A stretch of 18,196 nt of DNA from contig CAYUIJ010000048.1 of the NCBI GenBank assembly GCA_964444735.1, positions 1 through 18,196 on the forward strand, read 5' to 3'. The translations under genes were made by a program, and so were the position numbers. The stretch is from Phocaeicola_A sp964444735. Its GTDB lineage: Bacteria; Bacteroidota; Bacteroidia; Bacteroidales; Bacteroidaceae. This document shows positions 15,647 through 18,196 of the stretch, piece by piece (the first letter of the stretch is position 1; each line of letters begins with the position of its first letter). The notes under the pieces are model-generated. The model saw only the letters and a program-made list of their open reading frames with translations. It was not told the origin of the DNA and did not search any database.

Positions 15647-15749
15647 GGTCCCGCTGTCTGTCTGAGGACGGCATAAAATGAACGGATAGCACCCGCCTTA
15701 AAATGAATTCCTGCAATACATTTTCTTGCATGCAGAAAAAAGTGTTTCT

Positions 15750-16514
15750 TTAAAACTGTGTTTCTCCCTCGATATAGTTTTCGAGAAACATGTGATCACC
15801 ATCGAACACGGCATAGGTGAACGATGAAATCCAGTCACCCAATACCAGCATGCGCGTAGAACGGCTCAGCATCAAGTCAAGCTCTATATGCCGGTGTCCG
15901 TAAATAAAGAAATTGATATCAGGATGGCTCTTCAGATAGTCTTTTGAATAAAGAACCAGGCATTCCTTGTCCTCGCCCATATAATCGGCCTCTCCCCCGT
16001 TTTCGCGCTTCAAACGGCTATGCTTGGCCCATTCCAGACCGAGTTCCATGCTCCAGCGCGGATGGATGGCAGAAAACAGCGTTTGCAGTATCTTGCTGTG
16101 AAACATGGCATGCAGCATCCTGAACTTCCTGTCGGAGTCACCCAGTCCGTCACCGTGAGCCAGATAAAAAAGTTTTCCTTCAATCTCGCATGTAAAGGGC
16201 GTACGGTGCAGAATCATTCCACATTCTTTTTCCAGATAATCACCGCACCATATATCGTGATTGCCTGTAAAGAAATGCACTTCCACCCCATTGTCGGTCA
16301 GTTCGGATATTTTCCCCAACAAGCGGGTATATCCCTTAGGCACGACCGTCTTGAACTCATACCAGAAATCAAACATGTCACCCAGCAGATAAACAGCCGC
16401 GGCATTTTTCTTTATCTGGTCAAGGAAATTGACAAGACGGCGCTCATGAGTCCGGCTGTGCTCAATGGCACGTGAGCCCAGATGGGCATCTGAAAGGAAA
16501 TATACGTTTTTCAT
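15750..16514 (-). CDS. lpxH: UDP-2,3-diacylglucosamine hydrolase (LpxH-like metallophosphoesterase)
   Basis: Peripheral membrane phosphoesterase that splits UDP-2,3-diacylglucosamine into UMP and lipid X in lipid A synthesis. 254 aa from ATG 16514. The five metallophosphoesterase blocks are all present: D9 and H11 in SDAHLGS, D46 in LGDMFDFW, N85-H86 in TGNHDIW, H120 in AHGDGLG, and H207/H209 in YGHRHI. The spacing and size fit the LpxH/LpxH2-type family in Bacteroidetes, although substrate assignment rests on homology pattern only. The frame extends to a GTG at 16535, but ATG 16514 places the first strand at the normal position. It lies 25 nt after the DUF59 gene and is probably co-transcribed with it. 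It converges with the sugar transferase gene. Confidence 0.88.
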   Translation of the reverse strand: MKNVYFLSDAHLGSRAIEHSRTHERRLVNFLDQIKKNAAAVYLLGDMFDFWYEFKTVVPKGYTRLLGKISELTDNGVEVHFFTGNHDIWCGDYLEKECGMILHRTPFTCEIEGKLFYLAHGDGLGDSDRKFRMLHAMFHSKILQTLFSAIHPRWSMELGLEWAKHSRLKRENGGEADYMGEDKECLVLYSKDYLKSHPDINFFIYGHRHIELDLMLSRSTRMLVLGDWISSFTYAVFDGDHMFLENYIEGETQF

Positions 16515-16539
16515 AGAACCGCACGGTTTTTTCACTCAC

Positions 16540-16860
16540 TTACAGGAATCCCAGCTCCAGTTTCGCTTCTTCGCTCATCATGTCCTTGTCCCACTCGGGC
16601 TCGAATACCAGATTGACCACCGCATTCTTCACGCCTTCGACCGACTCTACTTTCTGACGCACGTCTTCCATAATGAATTCGGCAGCCGGACAGTTGGGCG
16701 CGGTAAGCGTCATGTCTATCAGTGTTTCACCATCGTCTTGAACATCAATTTTGTAAATCAGTCCCAAATCATAGATGTTCACGGGTATTTCAGGGTCATA
16801 GACCGTTTTGAGCATTTTCACTATCTTTTCTTCAATCTCCAGTTTGCTGTCTTGTCTCAT
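16540..16860 (-). CDS. MIP18/DUF59 family Fe-S cluster assembly protein
   Basis: Small cytoplasmic protein, 106 aa, of the MIP18 (DUF59) family. Related proteins (SufT, the PaaD domain, eukaryotic MIP18) help load Fe-S clusters onto client proteins. Clear signatures are VYDPEIPVNIYDLGLIY at the front, the family cysteine in LTAPNCPAAEFI, and VNLVFEPEWDKDMMS near the end. The frame opens with a GTG at 16872, but ATG 16860 is better placed, with GAGG six nucleotides before it. It is upstream of lpxH on the same strand. A minus-strand CACCTTTG at 16897-16890 is one base from the -7 consensus and about 30 nt before the start, a possible promoter. The client proteins are unknown. Confidence 0.9.
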   Translation of the reverse strand: MRQDSKLEIEEKIVKMLKTVYDPEIPVNIYDLGLIYKIDVQDDGETLIDMTLTAPNCPAAEFIMEDVRQKVESVEGVKNAVVNLVFEPEWDKDMMSEEAKLELGFL

Positions 16861-16912
16861 GATTTTCCTCACAATTGAATTCCAAAAGGCAAAGGTGGAG
16901 ATAATTTTTGAA

Positions 16913-16940
16913 ATATGCGCATATCAGCACGTAAATGTGC
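16913..16940. promoter_or_regulatory. Two adjacent palindromes upstream of the DUF59-lpxH operon
   Basis: ATATGCGCATAT (16913-16924) is a perfect 12-bp palindrome. Two bases on, GCAC (16927-16930) and GTGC (16937-16940) form a second, looser one. The first overlaps the position expected for the -33 region of the suggested minus-strand promoter at 16890-16897. A dimeric repressor could sit here, but no regulator is implied. Confidence 0.35.
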
Positions 16941-16953
16941 GTATTTGACATTG

Positions 16954-16961
16954 TATATTTG
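16954..16961 (+). promoter_or_regulatory. -7-like box on the plus strand with no gene after it (TATATTTG)
   Basis: Exact TAnnTTTG match facing right, in the 282-bp gap between the glycosyltransferase stop and the DUF59 start. No plus-strand gene follows. A transcript from here would run antisense into the 3' end of the glycosyltransferase. The rest of the gap (to 17142) shows no gene or clear terminator. A chance match is quite possible. Confidence 0.25.
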
Positions 16962-17142
16962 CAGGCGTTCAGATACAGTAGCTATGCAACACACAGCGGA
17001 TATCAGCGGCAGTCCGGCCTGTCGTCTTACGCCTGTCTTTACCCGGTCTGTCATCTTTCAGAGCCTGATTGGGCAGAATCACCCGGCACTCCTCAACAGG
17101 CGGTAGCACAAGAGCAGACAGAGACAGAAAATGTTTTCGGTA

Positions 17143-18132
17143 TCACTTGTAGAAATCCTTCTGGAAAGCGAAAAACTCGTCCTTTCCCAACACGCAGCGC
17201 TGCCACCATGCACGCAGGAATCCGCTTCCGTATCCGATAAGCTGTATGAATGCCGATCCTACCGAAAGTGCCCCGATAGTGAGGCTCCGGTTCTGCACAG
17301 ACGAGTCAAGAAAGATAATGACGGCATACAGGGCTATCAGCAAAAGGCTCCAGATACAGAAAGGCGACACCAGCAGCAGAAGCGCGACTCCCAGCGTAAA
17401 CACTGCCGGCAGCAGATGCACCGGTTTCAGCGATTCGGGATATTTCTTATAAAGATTGATACGGGCAATACCGAAGTTATGCACCTGCTTGAAAAATTTC
17501 TTCATATTCGTGCGGCGCTTGTGCCATACCCACGCTTCGGGGAATAGCCGGCAACGGTATCCGCCCTTGAAGATGCGTATGCTGAAATCAATATCCTCGC
17601 CAAAACGCATTTTGGAAAATCCGCCCAAAGTATGGTATACGTCATAACGGATTCCCATATTGAAACTGCGCGGATAAAACTTGTCCATCTTCTTCTTTCC
17701 GCCGCGGATGCCACCGGTTGTGAAAAAAGATGTCATAGCGTAATTGATGGCTTTCTGCACATCGGTAAACGACTCGCGTGCATGGTCCGGACCTCCGAAG
17801 GCATCGGCCGGTTCACGGTGAAGCTCGTCTTCCACTGCCTGCAAATAGCCGGGAGGAAGGATGCAGTCTGAATCGAGCACTATCAGGAATTCACCTTCTG
17901 CCCGCCCGGCGGCATAGTTGCGGGTCTGTCCCGGTCCGGAATTCGGTTTCATAAAATAGCGCACAGCCATACGGCCTGCATACTTTTCAACCACATCACG
18001 GCACGGACGTGCGGAACCGTCTTCCACCACAATGACTTCAAAATCGGTAAAAGCCTGTGTTGTCAGACTTTCAAGCAGTTCGTCCACCTCATCCGGACGA
18101 TTGTATACGGGAATAATCAACGAGTATTTCAT
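17143..18132 (-). CDS. Membrane-anchored family 2 glycosyltransferase
   Basis: Glycosyltransferase of the GT-A fold (family 2), 329 aa from ATG 18132, transferring a sugar from a nucleotide donor on the cytoplasmic face of the inner membrane. It opens with SLIIPVYNRPDEVDELLESL. Donor-binding VVEDGS is at 35-40 and the metal-binding DxD is at 87-89 (VLDSDC). The acceptor-site motif GGFSKMRFGEDIDFSIR is at 170-186 with E179/D180, followed by FPEAWVWHKRR. Two to three hydrophobic segments at about 222-300 anchor the C-terminus. Donor and acceptor are unknown. The frame extends to a GTG at 18141, but ATG 18132 fits the family start. It could serve surface-glycan or glycolipid synthesis, in keeping with its neighbours. 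Confidence 0.9.
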   Translation of the reverse strand: MKYSLIIPVYNRPDEVDELLESLTTQAFTDFEVIVVEDGSARPCRDVVEKYAGRMAVRYFMKPNSGPGQTRNYAAGRAEGEFLIVLDSDCILPPGYLQAVEDELHREPADAFGGPDHARESFTDVQKAINYAMTSFFTTGGIRGGKKKMDKFYPRSFNMGIRYDVYHTLGGFSKMRFGEDIDFSIRIFKGGYRCRLFPEAWVWHKRRTNMKKFFKQVHNFGIARINLYKKYPESLKPVHLLPAVFTLGVALLLLVSPFCIWSLLLIALYAVIIFLDSSVQNRSLTIGALSVGSAFIQLIGYGSGFLRAWWQRCVLGKDEFFAFQKDFYK

Positions 18133-18196
18133 AATGGCCACAAGTTACGAAAAATAATTTGATTCATCTCAAAGACATTCCCGATCCGGGTACATA

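Noticed and set aside
15721..15739. Terminator between the convergent sugar transferase and lpxH genes (TTTTCT, 7-nt loop, AGAAAA)
   Set aside because: The stem is only six mostly A/T pairs and neither strand has a separate U tract after it. Its loop TGCATGC equals that of the 10080 hairpin, but this heptamer contains a palindrome and the match is likely chance.
1..18196. CRISPR array, tRNA/rRNA genes, insertion sequences, defence or phage genes
   Set aside because: I looked for regularly spaced repeats, cloverleaf-like stretches, transposase motifs and nuclease or toxin families in the gaps and frames and saw none.

Overview
The window looks like chromosomal DNA from a gut Bacteroidales, most likely Bacteroides/Phocaeicola in the Bacteroidaceae. 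The evidence is the mix of protein families (a TonB-dependent receptor with an N-terminal carboxypeptidase-regulatory-like domain, and a LytS/LytTR two-component pair), the near absence of Shine-Dalgarno sequences, and repeated matches to the Bacteroidetes -7 promoter box TAnnTTTG just upstream of genes (TATCTTTG upstream of pyrH, manA and the sugar-phosphate transferase; TAAATTTG upstream of the sensor kinase and the YraN gene). Species assignment is inference.

Layout. Positions 1-3912, all on the minus strand, hold a sensing and uptake module read right to left: a LytS/YehU-type histidine kinase (3912-2890), a LytTR response regulator overlapping it by 4 nt (2893-2192), then a TonB-dependent outer-membrane receptor (from 2098) that runs off the left edge. 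Positions 3913-4302 are a gene-poor gap with the kinase promoter and a paired direct repeat. Positions 4303-8515 are housekeeping: tadA (minus), then yraN, a short biotin ligase, a MATE exporter and pyrH (all plus). An MFS transporter (8580-9998) follows, with third-position codon use visibly different from its neighbours.

Positions 9999-10789 are about 790 bp without a convincing gene. Part of this is much richer in G+C (about two thirds over 10141-10320) and it carries inverted repeats and only doubtful short ORFs. It is the least explained stretch here.

Positions 10790-15646 supply sugars for surface glycans: fcl and gmd (minus, 1 nt apart) make GDP-L-fucose; manA (plus, divergent from gmd) feeds mannose-6-phosphate towards GDP-mannose; and a WbaP/WcaJ-type polyprenyl-phosphate sugar transferase starts lipid-linked glycan assembly. 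The middle steps (phosphomannomutase, GDP-mannose pyrophosphorylase) are not in the window. Positions 15750-18132 (minus) hold an LpxH-like UDP-2,3-diacylglucosamine hydrolase for lipid A, a MIP18/DUF59 Fe-S assembly protein, and a membrane-anchored family 2 glycosyltransferase. The right half therefore has a cell-envelope theme.

No rRNA, tRNA, CRISPR array, insertion sequence or recognisable phage gene was seen. I found no clearly new multi-gene system. The items most worth checking are the GC-rich island, the candidate operator elements around the LytTR/TonB module, and a perfect hairpin immediately upstream of the MATE gene.
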